A DNA stretch of 64,000 nucleotides from Chinchilla lanigera (taxonomy: Eukaryota > Chordata > Mammalia > Rodentia > Chinchillidae), in assembly GCF_000276665.1 (NCBI RefSeq), contig NW_004955466.1, positions 10,075,214 through 10,139,213 of the forward strand, in the 5' to 3' direction. The position numbers and the translations under genes were made by a program. Numbering within the stretch: position 1 is the first letter of the stretch; every line of letters begins with the position of its first letter. This document shows, piece after piece, positions 45,060 to 57,275 of this stretch. A model generated the notes under the pieces. It did no database searches. It was given only the letters and a program-made list of their open reading frames with translations, and was not told where the DNA came from.

Positions 45060-46260
45060 CCACAAAAGAAAAAAAGTTGACATTATCAAACTTACAACAC
45101 TTTCTGTATCAAGTAAATGAATAGACAAGACAGCAGGAAAAATGTTGGCCAAGCATATAACTGATAGAGGACTTTAATCCAAAATATATAAAGAGCTGTC
45201 ACAATTCATTAACAGGAAGAGAAACAGCACAGTAAAGCAGGTTAGAGATTTGAACAGACACATGAACCAAAAGAGATATATGAGTGGCAAGTAAGCATAT
45301 GGAAATGTATGACATAATTAATCATAAGGGAAAGGCCAATTAAAGCCATGCTGAGGTACCACTGCATGCCCACTAGAACAGCTAATGTAAAAAAGACTGC
45401 CAATACTACTCAGTGCTCGTGCAGAGCTAGAGGACCCAGCATTCTCACACCCTGCTGGTGGGATTAAAATCCATCATGATTTTCACAAATAGAAGTCTTA
45501 CAAAATTATTCATACCTACCATACAGCCCAACAATTCCCAATTCTGGGTATTTTTCCGAAAGGAAAAAATCTATACCTAGACTTTTAAATTAATGTTTAT
45601 AGTGAACTTACTTATAATAGCCAAACAACTCAACAACACTCCAATGTCTACTAGCAAGTGAGTAGTTAAACATTTTGCACTGTAGCAAATAATGGATTGC
45701 TATTCAGAGGGGAAATTAATGCCTAAATCTTGATACATGCATTTGCTGCTTAACAGGGATCCCTCCTTAGAAATGCACTGATAGGCAATTTCATCGTCAT
45801 GCCAGTGCCACAGAATGCACTTACAGGAATTAAAATAGCTATGACATTGGTAGGGGGTACAGTCTTATGGGGCCACCATCCCATGTGTCAGTTGTTGACT
45901 GAAGCATCACCATGTACTATCTGACTGTACATACAGCATAGATGGATCTCACAAACACACTGAGCAAAAGAAGCAGGCGCAACAGAATACATGCTGCATG
46001 ATTTCATTCCTATGAAATTCTAAAATAGGCAAAACTATATAAAGATGTAGTGCAGACCAGTCACTGTCTGGGACTGCATGCAGTGGGGTAGGGAAAGGCC
46101 AAGGGGCCAAGGGTACTTTTGGGACTGATGCAAGTGTGTGTGATAGCTTAATTATAATGGTGGTTACAAAATAACTATCTTTGTAAAACATCATTGAACT
46201 GTACTCTTAGAAGGGATGGATTTTACTATGTTCAAATAGAATTGATTTTTAAAAATTTTT
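45060..46260 (+). mobile_element. Old L1 LINE (L1M type), 3' half
   Basis: The order is typical: 'atatataaagagctgtcacaa' region at 45,184-45,204, 'gtgctgaggtaccactgcatgcccactag' region near 45,349, 'cctgctggtgggattaaaat' at 45,451-45,470, 'gcccaacaattcccaattctgggta' region at 45,527-45,551, then 'gcatgatttcattcctatgaaattc' region and 'gtacttttgggactgatgcaagtg' near 46,110. A separate DNA transposon-like insert lies at 45,740-45,940. No intact frame remains. Confidence 0.85.
45740..45940. mobile_element. Nested DNA transposon fragment in L1
   Basis: The insert separates L1 blocks that are adjacent in normal elements. It begins near 'atgcatttgctgcttaacagg' (45,737-45,757) and ends near 'actatctgactgtacat' (45,916-45,932), with 'tcttatggggccaccatccc' at 45,863-45,882. 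This resembles a known mammalian non-autonomous cut-and-paste element, but I cannot name it safely. Confidence 0.6.
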
Positions 46261-47835
46261 ATTACCTCACATGGAATACCTCATACCTTGTGTGTTTTGG
46301 AATTTAAAATATTTCCCATCAGGGTTCACGTGGTGTGGAATAAAATAACACCCTTTATTAGTGAGAGCAGCCATAAATTGAAGTAGTAAAGGATGAGCTC
46401 CTTGAGTCGACAGTAAAAATGGATACACGAACATAGATGTTCCTATATCCCTCCTCCCCCACCACTGCTCTGAGCATTACAGAAATCTCAGGGTGGGGAA
46501 AGCTCAGACCTCTGCAAGACACAGAATAAAAGTACAAGCCAAACTTGTCTAGGTCTGAAGGGGATAAGAGGACCCCCCAGCTCCCGTGTGGGTAATATTA
46601 AGAGTAACCTTCACCCAGATCACACTGATATGGGGCACTGGACTCGGATAAGCTGTTAAAAACTTTGTATCAGAACTTGAAGGATTTTTTGAATAAACCC
46701 TGCCTCAGTGCCTGTCATTCTGCACTCACCCATGAGATTCCCGGATGATGCTAAATACAGACATTAAATTCTTTTGTGTCTGCTTTTCCTACAAGCTACA
46801 AACCAGTCTTCTCTCTCTCTCTCCCCATCCTTTCCTCCTTCCCATTCTCTTTCACTTGTCCATATTTTCTGTGCCTCTTTCCTCTTATTTTCCATTTCTC
46901 TAGACTTTTCTCCCTTTACTGACTTAAGCAAAACATTGTTCCTACTTGTAAAAAGGGCTACTAATTATGCAAGAGTAAAAACTAAGGTTGATTCTGGATT
47001 ATGAGGCATTATTTTTAACTTCCCAACCCCTTACACAAGAAAAACAATGAAAGTTAGACTTCAGATAATGTGTTCAAATGGTAGAATTCATAAGGGTGCC
47101 CTGGATCCAGACACTATTGATTTTTCACCTATAAATAAGTAAATAAGTAAGTAAATACTGACCAAAAAGTCCAGCTGATGTATGAATGGAAGCCTTTTAT
47201 CCATCCGCACAAAGAGCATGGCTGTCTTCATCTTGTCCTCTAGTTGCTACTTCACGTTTGTCGCATTTCATAGTAAATACTGAGCAACCTTATGCCAAGC
47301 CTGCAAAGGGCTCAGACAAGAGTAGCAAAGGATGGGAAATGTTATTTTTGTGTTTCTTTTGTTGGGACTGTTTTTAAATCTGAACTTAGTAAAACTAAGA
47401 ACGCATAATCAATTTTGAAATGGACACAAAAATCCACTGCAATTCTCTAGAGAGAACAGAAATAGCTTCCAGTGCAGGAATAACTGGGGTCCCATGGAGC
47501 ACCCTGCTCCCAACTTTCACTTTCTGTCCATCCCAGGGTTCCAAAAGCAGCTTACACTCAGGCAGTGAAAAACCTTTCAGTGCCTTTTCTACTGGGCGTT
47601 ATTCTGGGGAAAGTGTAACTGAAAAATCACAGCCACTTGGTTTAGAATCTGCTCATGTAAAATGCATGACTTCCCACAGTGCACAAACAAGTCCTGTGAG
47701 AAACCTCCTTCACCCCAGGGAAGAGTCAGACTGCGGGCAAAGGTATCAGGGGTTTCTCAGCTTAAGTATGATTTGTCGGTGAAATCTTTCGCAGATGGTA
47801 GAATTATTATAATTTGCTCTGATGTCTTCCTGATA
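46261..47835. other. Unique sequence, no gene supported
   Basis: A 120-codon plus-strand frame (47,420-47,782) and a pyrimidine-rich stretch (46,810-46,850) are present. Neither shows a recognisable domain or splice framework. A (AAGT/AAAT) run lies near 47,132-47,157. Confidence 0.4.
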
Positions 47836-47838
47836 GGG

Positions 47839-47886
<48 letters not shown>

Positions 47887-47955
47887 AAAGAGAGAGAAAG
47901 AAAAAAAGAGAAAGAAAGAAAGAGAGAGAGAGAAAAGAAAGAGAAAGAAAAAAGA

Positions 47956-48000
<45 letters not shown>

Positions 48001-48082
48001 AGAAGAAAGAAGAAAGGAAGGAAGGAGGGAAGAAAGCAAGGAAGGAAAGGGAATAAGAGAAAAGAAAGAAAAGAGAATGACT
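47836..48082 (+). repeat. Purine microsatellite (GA)n/(GAAA)n
   Basis: About 245 bp of almost pure purine: first (AG)n (47,852-47,882), then mixed AAAG/AGAG, then (GAAA)n (47,959-48,000) and GGAA variants. Frames through it on either strand are artefacts. Confidence 0.97.
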
Positions 48083-48984
48083 GTGAGCTGCTAATGCTGG
48101 AGTCTAATTAGTCACATCATCCAGGTGTTTTACAAAAAGCCATACTATCTAGTTGATGTCAACAACCCTTATTTGAGAATAGAAACAAATAAATATTTCT
48201 TAAGTAATTGAATACTTTGTGGCAACATGTGTTTCCCCAAAGGAAGACCTACCAGGAAAAGAAGTTCTAGTGTGATTTTAAGAGACATCTTGTACAATAG
48301 GGCTCATTATCAGGAGCTGTCTCTTCCAGAATCATGCTAGAACTTGTTTTCCAGGTAGGTCTTATTTTCAAGGAAACAGAGTAAGTGATGGGAAAGAAGG
48401 AAGAAAGAAAGGGAAGGGAGGAAGGGATAGAGGGAAGCAAGGAGAGAAGCAAACAACGTAGGAATGGTGAAGGAAAAACTTTAATCTCACTTCTCAAAGA
48501 GAAATTTTGCTAGAATAAAATCCATTCATCTGCTACCAACAGCATCAGTTTTTGGCACTCAGATGTCTTCTTTTAAACAGGATGCCCACTCTGTACCTTA
48601 CATGCCAGGGACAAGGAGACTTCTGGTCTATGACTGAGGTTGTGTCCTATCACCAGCACGTCACCGGCCCAGAGAGCTAGCCAAGGGTGCCACTCTCCTC
48701 GAGAGCTGAGGCGAACCAGGAGGGAGACTGAGCCCCGCAGCCTGAGTGCTGACCCCAAGGAAAGCAGTGGCCCTGCCTTCCGGCCAGGGCCTGGATGCTG
48801 GCTGCATTCCCAGTGGCGAAATCCTGGGATGAGGCCGCGAAGTAGACAGTGGTTTGAGCACTTTTTCCATTTCAGCGCCATCTCCTACAGCAGGGCGCAC
48901 ACCTTTCTCCCCACAGGAGAGAATACCAATAATGACTGAGAATAAAATAAGAAACCAAGGCTTCATGTGGGAAGGGAAAGTGGT
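48083..48984. other. Unique sequence with a second short purine tract
   Basis: Purine-rich run (GGAA/GAAG) at about 48,393-48,450. No exon; overlapping frames on both strands at 48,573-48,966 indicate GC-rich chance frames. Confidence 0.4.
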
Positions 48985-49050
48985 GCGTCAAGGTGAAATA
49001 GGAAGAAAGTGGCAGAGCAAGGTTTAACCCAAGTCACCCGATCAAGTTCA
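48985..49050 (-). mobile_element. Possible MIR SINE fragment
   Basis: 'aagtggcagagcaaggtttaacccaagtcac' region at 49,008-49,038 resembles the reversed MIR tail-to-core part. Only a short stretch is recognisable. Confidence 0.45.
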
Positions 49051-49494
49051 CAAGCCCTGCTCCTCTCACCTCAGTCTCACCTCAGTGAGGCAGAAGCACT
49101 AGGAACACTGCCTGCTTCCAGATTCCAGAGTTCTCTTCTGTGACCCAGCTGTCAACTTCTCTCTTTCATCCCCACCCAAGAGTGTGCAAATAATAGAGAG
49201 AAATAACTTCACGCCCACCCTCACTGCCCAGGAATCCTGGGGCTCCACAAAGCCCTGGGAAAAGGGAGGCAAGCGGGAGGCAGAGGGCGAACATCGGACA
49301 GGGGCTGCAAGACACGGGGCTTGTTCCTCTGCTCCCAAGGAATTTATGGCTCAGCCTTACCTTACCGGCCCTTCTGTGTGCCTTGTACTGTAGAAAGGAA
49401 GCTGTGATGCAGAGAACTCAGGATAACTCTGGTTATTGGAAATAGCTAAGAGTCTAAAGAGCTGTGAGTCAATGGGAGGAGGAGGGAGAGGGTC

Positions 49495-49600
49495 GTTACT
49501 TAGGCTCCGCCCGCTCTTGGGGGAGAAGCTGATCTGTGGTTCTGATTCCCCGTGACTGTCCATCCAGCCCACAATGAACACAGCAGTGAGCGCGTTGGAA
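49495..49600 (+). promoter_or_regulatory. Possible GC-box region
   Basis: GGCTCCGCCCGC at 49,502-49,513 contains a perfect GC-box core (CCGCCC), followed by retained CpGs at 49,512 and 49,590. It could be a distal element or an unannotated weak promoter. A single GC box is weak evidence and there is no CpG island. Confidence 0.15.
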
Positions 49601-49657
49601 GATGAATCACTATGAAGTTAGCTGAAAGAAACTCTGCACTTCCTTACCTTGTGTGCA

Positions 49658-49698
49658 ATCCTCAGAGTGCACCCACAATCCTCAGAGTGCACTCACAA
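49658..49698 (+). repeat. Two-copy 20-bp tandem repeat
   Basis: 'cctcagagtgcacccacaat' (about 49,660-49,679) is followed at once by a near copy ('cctcagagtgcactcacaaa'). Minor local duplication. Confidence 0.85.
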
Positions 49699-52600
49699 AG
49701 GTACAGGTGTGGCCACAGAGGGCTGCAGACTGGCCCGTGAGGAAGGACTAACTGCGCTGACACCAGAAACACCGCAGAGGGGCAAGCTGGGAAAGGCCAG
49801 CAGCTGGGAGCTGAGGTCCCAACGTCCAGGGCCAGGGTCCAGGTGGACCACCAGTCTCTGAGCAGCAGAACCTCCTCTTTCTTTCTGTGCCCGACTCCCC
49901 TCCTGTCCTGCCCCATTTCCATCCCCCAAGTTAGCCTTGGGCCTCGGCAGGGACAGCGTGCTGTTTTAACATACTCTTTCTTTTACACCTGCTTTTTTAC
50001 TAATCATTTAATCTCATCACTTGGTAACCTAAATCTGCCTCACTCATTTGATAAATATCAGCAACGGCTGGTGCTGCAATGGTTAGAATCTCTGCAGAGA
50101 AACATCCTAGGTCAAATCAGTGTAGCTGGTGTTGTTACCCTTTAACCAAAACAGGTCCTCATTTCCATCTGCAAAGTTTGTGTTACTATGAGGAAACCTA
50201 ACAGGAAAAGTGGGATTCTTCAAGGGTTTTGCACTAATCCCTTGGTGTGCTTGCTTCCTATTTGTGTCTTGAGCGGGTCACAGAGTGTGGGTGGCCTGAA
50301 ACCACAGTGCAGTCTAAACCTGTGTTTTACCAATCAATTTGATGAGTTTCAACCAGCAGGTTTTTAAAAAATGAAAATAGAGAAAGGAATACAAATACCA
50401 GCATTTACCACATACTGCAAAGTAGGAATTAAGTGTTTGCTTCAATTGTGTGTGTCTTGGCTCTTAGTCTGGGTATTTCTGGGGGCCTCATAAAAATTTG
50501 AAAGCTGCTGTCTAGAGAGCACAGCAAATGGCAGTTTCTGTTCGATGGAGAGAAGTCATATTTTTCAGGATGCAGAAAATCAAGAGAAGGAGCTTGACTT
50601 CATGTAAAATTCATGGCGGCTTCTTAAGGAGAAAGGATATGATAAGAGAAAGTGTTTTTCAAGAGTTTGGCAGTGGGAGGAGTGCTAGCTCATTGGGGGA
50701 GAGGCCAAATATAGAAACTGGAATATTGCTGAAAGTTCTTAGAACAGAAATCAATCCTTGCTGTCTTCGCAGGAAGGGGAGTTTTCGAGCGGACTCCGGC
50801 ACCACTCCCTGATGTGGGAGTGCTGGGAAAGTTGGAGAACCAGGTTCAGGAAATGAGCTGAGCAAAACTGGAGCCTGGTGGAAACAACTCCCGTGCTGCT
50901 CCCCAAGCTCCCATGTCACAGATGCTGAGTGCTAAGTGCTGGGTGCCAGAGCCAACCTGGGGTGCTGGAGCCTCCTGTGCGACCCTGAAGACATCCACTG
51001 GCTGCTACTGCTGCTGCAGCAAAAGAATCGTCAGGGATTTCTGGTCCAGGACCCCTTGCTCCCGGGAGTAATATCTGGGATGGGGTTCCTGGTAGGCACA
51101 GCCGGGTGGGTGCCTGGGTTCTCACTAGTAGAAAGTCTGGAAAACAGAACTTCTGCTCTTTTGTTTCTCCAGCAGGAAGAGTCTCCATCTCCCATCAAGA
51201 GCCACACCAAGGAGAATTTCCTAAACACAAGAAGAGACGCCTGTTCATCCTGGACACACTGGACGATTGCAGAGTGCCAGGTGAGGTGTCAGGAGCTTGC
51301 AGCAGGAAGGTGAGGAAGTCAAAGAAGCCTAAGGCGTGAAGCTGAGAGGCTGGGGAAGAAACAGATTGGGTAAGGGATTGCATATCAGTGACAAACAGCA
51401 GGTAATGGAAAGAGCTCACCCCAAGGTTCTGTCCTGGAGTCCATAAAAGACATTTGTACTGTGGGTGGGTAGGAGAGCTGAGAGAAGAAGAAACAAAAGT
51501 GATCATGAAGCCATCTTAATGGGGATGAATAACCTAATCACCTTTGGAGTTAGTGGCAGTGGTGAACATAGCTCCATCAGTGAGGCAGTTTCTGAGGTTA
51601 TCTGTGGACAAATCCCATGGCCTTGTCATGCATGGCTTTTCTGTAAAAGGTGACTGATGGGCTGATATCATGTCTTTGGGACTTCCAGAGTGAGTGTTCC
51701 CATGCAGCCTGTGCCTTAAACCCTTTCAACATTTATTTTCACATACATTTTGAAGACTCAGCTAGAAAGAACTTTAGAGCGCTTTATCTCTCTTAAAACT
51801 GTAACACTTAGCACCAAAAGGAGTCATAATTCCCACTGAGATCTGGCAAGTTGAAAGACACAAGGGTGTGTGTCCAAAGCAAACACAGGAGCACAGCGAT
51901 GCACCGGGTGATGAATCCATGTGGCCCTTGTTGGCCCCTGCTTTCGTGTCTGTCCCAGAATGAGGCGCTGCTCTATATCTGTCAGAGCTCCAGAGTTTTC
52001 TGTTCTCCCCATTTGGGCTTAGGAATAGAATCCCATGCCCAACGCTGGATCTAGCTGATGTGCAAACTTGCTTATTTGCATCTTGTCTGACTACAACTTC
52101 TCAATACTGCAAACTTTGCAATTAAGAAAATGTAGCTGGCTGAACTAAAAGAAGATTAAAAGACACGATCAGAGAGGGTTCAAATTCATTTTCAGCACTG
52201 ACATCTAGAAGAACGGACTCAAAGCCACTAAACATCCTCGAATCCCCTTTCCTAATGACTCCTTCCCACCTCCTTTCAGAAGCAGAGCTCTTCTTAAGTG
52301 CTTCAAATTTCCTAGTCTTTAAGATGAAAACGAGATATTGAAGTCAACCTAATAATTCTAAAGCACTCTTTTCCCGTCTGATATCACAGTGTCTGTGCTT
52401 CCCCAGCTCTATTCTTTTCCTTGTAGTGCTTCAGAAAGCAGAGTGGGGAGGTATAAATAAAGGACTGAGTGTTAGTGGGAGTGAGGTGAATACCCAGCAA
52501 GTGGGGATGAAGGGAATCTTTTCCAGTTCTGGGATACTATAAAAGAAGACCAAGGGTCAACACTTTGATCAGTTTAAAATGAGTTCTAATAAGTTCTTTG

Positions 52601-52904
52601 TTTTCATGAGTTTTAAAATCAGGCCAAAAACTTAGACTCAAGTCTTTCCTTTCTCCTACATGCGGCTAAAGCTTGCCGATTCTTGCTGCCAACAAGAGTC
52701 AGTGATTAGACTTTATATTCTTACATTGCCCTTTCCTAAACAAAAAAAAGATAAAAACAAAATGACTGGACAAAACAGCCATGGTGTCCTTGACCCAGTA
52801 GCCAAGAAGCAGTGTCACACACTGGGACACCCTCAAGGCCTCTGCACCATGTCCCCTGGAATCTCCTCTTGCTGCCTGGGCCACACCCCTTCATCTCACT
52901 AACT
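49699..52904. other. About 3.2 kb of unique sequence, no gene supported
   Basis: I find no firm repeat. The longest plus-strand frame, 50,936-51,313 (125 codons), has no recognisable domain and overlaps minus-strand frames of similar size. Two frames elsewhere are shorter still. No exon is called. Confidence 0.45.
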
Positions 52905-53195
52905 CCTATTCATCCACCACCTCTTGGACTTTAACTCAGATGCCATCTCCTCACAGAAGCTGTGCCTGACCCCCAAACCAGGTCAGGTTCCCTGTTACCT
53001 TCTTTTCGTAACACTCAGGTTAACTATACTGTTAACTATATTACACTCTGTTAACTATAACCTGATTTCTCACAAGTAAGGGCAGAAGTGCAGAAGTACA
53101 CCTCTCTGGTTTGCTTAAACCAAAGTTTCTGTTCTAAGATATTACACAGTGCAGGTATGTGGTAACTGCTCAGTAACTATTTCTTTAATTAATTA
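52905..53195 (+). mobile_element. L2 LINE fragment
   Basis: 'aactcagatgccatctcctcacagaagctgtgcctgacc' region at 52,934-52,972 and 'gtgcaggtatgtggtaactgctcagtaac' region at 53,151-53,179 match the order of L2 3' UTR (a 'gatgtcacctcctc...cctgacc' segment, then the 'tgcctggcacatag' segment). Between them 'gttaacta(t/a)' recurs three times (53,020-53,060), a local repeat. Confidence 0.65.
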
Positions 53196-54689
53196 ATTTA
53201 TCATGATTTAGGGTCCCAGCTTCCCGTGCTAAACCTTCCTTCCAAATAGTTCTGTGACCATGAAAGATTTGTCTTCTTCCTGTTGATTCTGGTTCTTTAA
53301 CCTATATAGTGAATTTTTGAGACTGGGTGAGACTTTAGGAACTTTACTTTAGATCACATGGTCTTAAAATGTTATATATATACATTTTTTTAAAAAATTA
53401 AGTAACATTAAAGTTTGCCTTCAAGAATATTTCTATGGTAAGTTCTTACTGCTAGATGAGGGTAAGATACCTCTTTACTGGTTCAAAGATATTATCAGGA
53501 TAGGAAATCTGATTATTTTGAGCAGGGGGAGAATGCTCATTTTGAGACATTTGGATTTTTCCTGCATTCATTAGGTTATCAGTTCTTAGGAAATTCAAAG
53601 TTAGACAAATTGATAAGAACAGAGTTGTAGTTGGAGGAGCAATTTTTAAAGAGAATTGAAAAGGCCAACTGGTAAAAATATGAGAAAGGAAATATCTGTG
53701 TATACACACATAACGTTCATTCTGCCATCCCTGGGCGGATAGTGAATCCTTCTGAAAGTGAATAATTGTGTGCCAAAGGTTTTACCTCATAAGATTCTGA
53801 AAACCATGTCTAAGGACTTTTGACCTCTCCCCATGCTTCTTGCATCCAACTCTACGTTCGGCAATCTTCCGGCAAGGTTTTAGAAACCTTGGGTACAGAG
53901 GGAGACTGACCCCACCTGGGCCCCTGAGCAGGACTCCTTTCCATCTCAGAGAGTGACCAGAAGGAAATATCTTCTCCTGAGATTTGAAAATCAAGCAGAA
54001 GCCTTTTGACTAGCCACTGTCTTTCACAAAAATGTGTCTAAAAGAGCAATTACAGCCCACCCATCTCTGCCCTGCATCTCAGCTTGCTTCAGGACATCCA
54101 TCATTCTCTTCCTTCCTGTGCTCTGGTTTAATCTCATGGGGTTTTCACGAAACCTGATCTGAGGCCCGGAAGCCACGTCAGTGTTATGAATGGGGAGGGG
54201 CACCCAGTAACATCTCATGCTGCCAGGAGGGAGGAAGGCAGAGAGACGCTTGCTGATCTGGTGTGTGAGAGAGATGCGAACTCCAGCTAAGAGCTGGTCC
54301 TGGGGGACGGAAGGAGAGATGAGGTGGCACTGCATCAATCTTCTTGGGTTCAACAGCCCAGGGCTGGAGGCCAGTGCCCAATAGGGGCATGAGAAGAACA
54401 ATTTACTAACACACCAGGGCTTCTGCCTTCAAGAATCCATACCATTCGCCAAGGGAAGGCGGTGAGTTGACATGGAGGTGTTGCTCTGGGCCTCTTCCCA
54501 GTATGCCCTGGGGCCTGCAGGGCAGCTTCAGAGCCAGCAGTGACTCTCAAAGCTGAGGCAGAGGTGCTCCTGGACCACCACCACCGGCCCTTGTGGTACT
54601 CATGTGGCTTTCTCAGAACCCAGCAGATAGGTGGTGATAGGCTGCTCCAGTGGAACACTGAAGAAGAGAGGCTTACTGAGCGGCTCTGG
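53196..54689. other. Unique sequence, no gene supported
   Basis: No firm repeat. Minus-strand frames 54,024-54,401 and 54,350-54,658 overlap in different frames and lack domains; chance is most likely. Confidence 0.4.
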
Positions 54690-54850
54690 GCTGGGCAAGG
54701 TGCCCAGTGCCCTACGTACAGGGCCTCTTTGCACAGCGGCCTTAGGGAGTAAACCTATTTTCTAGGCTAGGAAATTGAAGTCCTGAGTAAATAACTCACT
54801 GCTGCTCAGTAGTGGAGCTCAGGTTTGGACTCAGTCCACACTCAAGTATG
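54690..54850 (-). mobile_element. MIR SINE
   Basis: The plus strand shows the reversed MIR: 'taggctaggaaattgaagtcctgag' region at 54,762-54,786, then 'agtggagctcaggtttggactcagtc' region near 54,811. Good for an ancient SINE. Confidence 0.6.
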
Positions 54851-54984
54851 TGATCAAATGATCCCAACAGTCAGTCCAGGCTCCTGACACCCTGAGCATT
54901 TACAGATGGATTAACAGGCATTTAGTGTGATGGAGTTCAATAGTTGACACAGTAAAGCTCTTTTGCAATTCTCTACATTACTGC

Positions 54985-55195
54985 TTTGTTTTGTTTTGTT
55001 TTGTTTGTTGGTACTGGGGGTTGACGCCAGGGCCTTGTAAGCACTCTACCATTGAACTACATCCCCAGCCTTTTTTATTTTTTATTCTGAAAAGGCTCTA
55101 AATTGCCCAAGCTGACCTTAAACTTGTGATCCTCCTGCCTTAGCCTCCTTTGTAGCTGTTACAAGTATGTGTCAGGCCCTATGCCTGGATCTACA
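54985..55195 (-). mobile_element. B1-dID composite SINE
   Basis: T/TTTTG-rich tail at 54,985-55,006, then reversed ID-like unit ('actgggggttgacgccaggg' 55,013-55,032, 'actacatccccagcc' 55,056-55,070). Next is a reversed B1 ('attgcccaagctgacctt' 55,102-55,119, 'gatcctcctgccttagcctcc' region 55,128-55,148). It is in the order expected of minus-strand B1-dID. Confidence 0.85.
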
Positions 55196-55823
55196 ACACC
55201 ATATCTTATCACAAGGACTTTTTCTTTAACTTTAGAGAAATATTGAAAAAAGTAAGGATATAATTTGCTCAGGATCAAAGATCAATTAAATGGCTTACAA
55301 ATGAAATTCAGCCTGATAAGATTTCTGCCGTGGGAAAACCTCTGTTGCTTCTATGACTGACATTTGGGGCCTTATCAAACAGGGATGAGAAAGTCTTAAG
55401 AATTGGGGCATAATTTCAAAAGATCTGCAGCCTAAGCATGAAGGAGAGTGAGTCTCACACAAGCTCTGCCTTCCAAGGCTTTGAGCAAAGTGCTTCCACT
55501 GGAGCTCCGTTTCTCATCCAGCACCAAGGGTGACTAGATCGGGGTGCTTCCTTGTGATCCCCTGGAAAGCCGACCTCCACCCAAGTGGCTCAGGTTGAAT
55601 TTGTCTAGGTTGGTGCTAAATATTCACAATATTTTAAAGCTGTTCTGTGGTTGATAATGTGCACCTGGGTTGAGGACACTGCATCTAATGATCTTTTTCT
55701 ATTCTGCTAGATCTGAAGCTCCAAGAATCTGTGCTAAAAACCCACTGGGCCAGAAGAGAGGTGGTTACTTAAGGGTGGTTTGGTGTCAGAATCTGGAAGT
55801 AGAAAAGGTTGGATATACAAAAA

Positions 55824-55828
<5 letters not shown>
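55196..55828. other. Unique sequence
   Basis: Nothing recognised. Confidence 0.4.

Positions 55829-55858
<30 letters not shown>
55829..55858 (+). repeat. (TA)n microsatellite
   Basis: About 15 TA units; the plus-strand frame through 55,670-55,966 is an artefact of it. Confidence 0.95.
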
Positions 55859-55861
<3 letters not shown>

Positions 55862-57171
55862 GAACAAGTGTCAGTTTTAACCCTCATGTCTGGTGTTGTT
55901 TTTGGACTGGAAAATATCTGTATTAGAGAGCCTTGTGTTCTCTCTAAACCGGCAGAAATAAATTAGCCAAAACTCCCTGAGTCACTCTAATTTGATTTTA
56001 GCCCATTATGGCAAATAATGTGTATTGTTAAGAATAGAGCATAGGCCCGAAAGCTGTGGAAAAACCTGAGCAGGAAAGTGGAGGAAAGGTATTCGCTTTG
56101 TAAATATGTAGCCTCAAAGTCTTCATTAATGAATCACTCTCTGAACTGAGATAGGACTGTCACTGTTTTGGTAAAGGGGAGAGGCAGGTAGGGAATAATG
56201 TTAATATTCGGTGGTGTGTTAGTAAATATTTAACAACTGGTGTCAAAAAAAAAAGCTCCAGTTTGTGGCATTTGCCAATTTCTCTAGTGTAAAACCTCTG
56301 TGCCTCCAAACGCAGTGTGGAAGGGATACATACAGTTGACTCTGGGAACCATTAGAAACCCTTCCAGCACACGTTGTAGGTTCCTAAAACAGCATAGTGG
56401 AGAAATAAATAAATCAATCAGATTGGTAGTCTCTGTCACTGAGGTACCAGGACAGCCAGAAATCTCAGAAGTGAGAAACAAGTAACAAAGGGGCTCAAGG
56501 AAAGAGGAAAGAAAGAAAGATGGAGGTGACTACCCACTTGTCTCTCCTGCAGTAGATATTCACAAGCTGTGCTTTGCAAGCTTCTCTACCATGTATGTGG
56601 CTGGGGGCAGGGAGGCCATGCATTGCAGATCAGATGCAACTCTAACACTTTCCGTCTGTTGGTTTACAGTCTAGGTGTGAATCTTGGAGAGTGCGCATGG
56701 TGAAGGAGAGCGATCCTTACCCAGGGGTTTACACTGAGGAGACTTGAGATGAATCCTTTGTCACAGTGAGGAGATGTAGTAGACATGGTTGCTGTGACAG
56801 TGACCATCTTGCTTTTAATATCTAAGGGAAAGAAGTAGCAATCCATAATTCCATTTGAGGGAACAGAGGGAAATATCCCAAATGTCATCTAGTCACTCAC
56901 ACAGAAGCATTGTGCTCTCATATTGCAACTGTGGGCCCATTACTCTTGTATTGAAATACAAACAAAACTACTTCAGGCCAACTTTGAAAATTATTTGAGT
57001 CATTACAGAGTTTTGGTACCAAAAAAGAAAATGAGGAAAAGCTTGATCTAAAATCCTTATTTTATATCAGTAGAAGATTTACATGATAAGATGGTGGTGC
57101 ATTGCAATATCTGCTAGTTGAAACAGACAAAGTGGTCTTATTTCCAGGCAACACCAGTTTAGTTATTTGGT
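55859..57171. other. Unique sequence, possibly conserved in part
   Basis: 56,000-56,150 has paired ATTA-type cores ('cttcattaatgaatcac' at 56,120-56,136) in repeat-free sequence. No exon. (ATTC)n starts at the right edge. Confidence 0.35.
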
Positions 57172-57275
57172 ATATTCATTCATTCATTCATTTGCTAGGT
57201 ATTTATTTTAGATCTTCTAAGTATCAGGCCTTCTGTAGGCACTAATGATACAACAGAGAACAAGGGAGGTAGAGC
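57172..57275 (-). mobile_element. L2-type LINE 3' end
   Basis: 'ttcattcattcattcatttgc' region (57,176-57,196) followed by 'atcaggccttctgtaggcac' at 57,223-57,242 and 'acaacagagaacaag' near 57,251. This is the reversed end of L2 (a series of TTCA units then 'gtgccaggc' type text). Confidence 0.6.

Noticed and set aside
47662..48111. 149-codon charged plus-strand frame
   Set aside because: More than half of it is the GA/GAAA microsatellite.
50936..51313. 125-codon plus-strand frame with a Leu-rich patch
   Set aside because: The hydrophobic patch comes from a CTG/CTGCTG-rich stretch. It has no signal-peptide logic, and overlapping frames exist on the other strand.
53020..53060. Triple GTTAACTAT as an HNF1-type binding array
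   Set aside because: The motifs are half-sites only, lie in an old L2, and look like a small local duplication.
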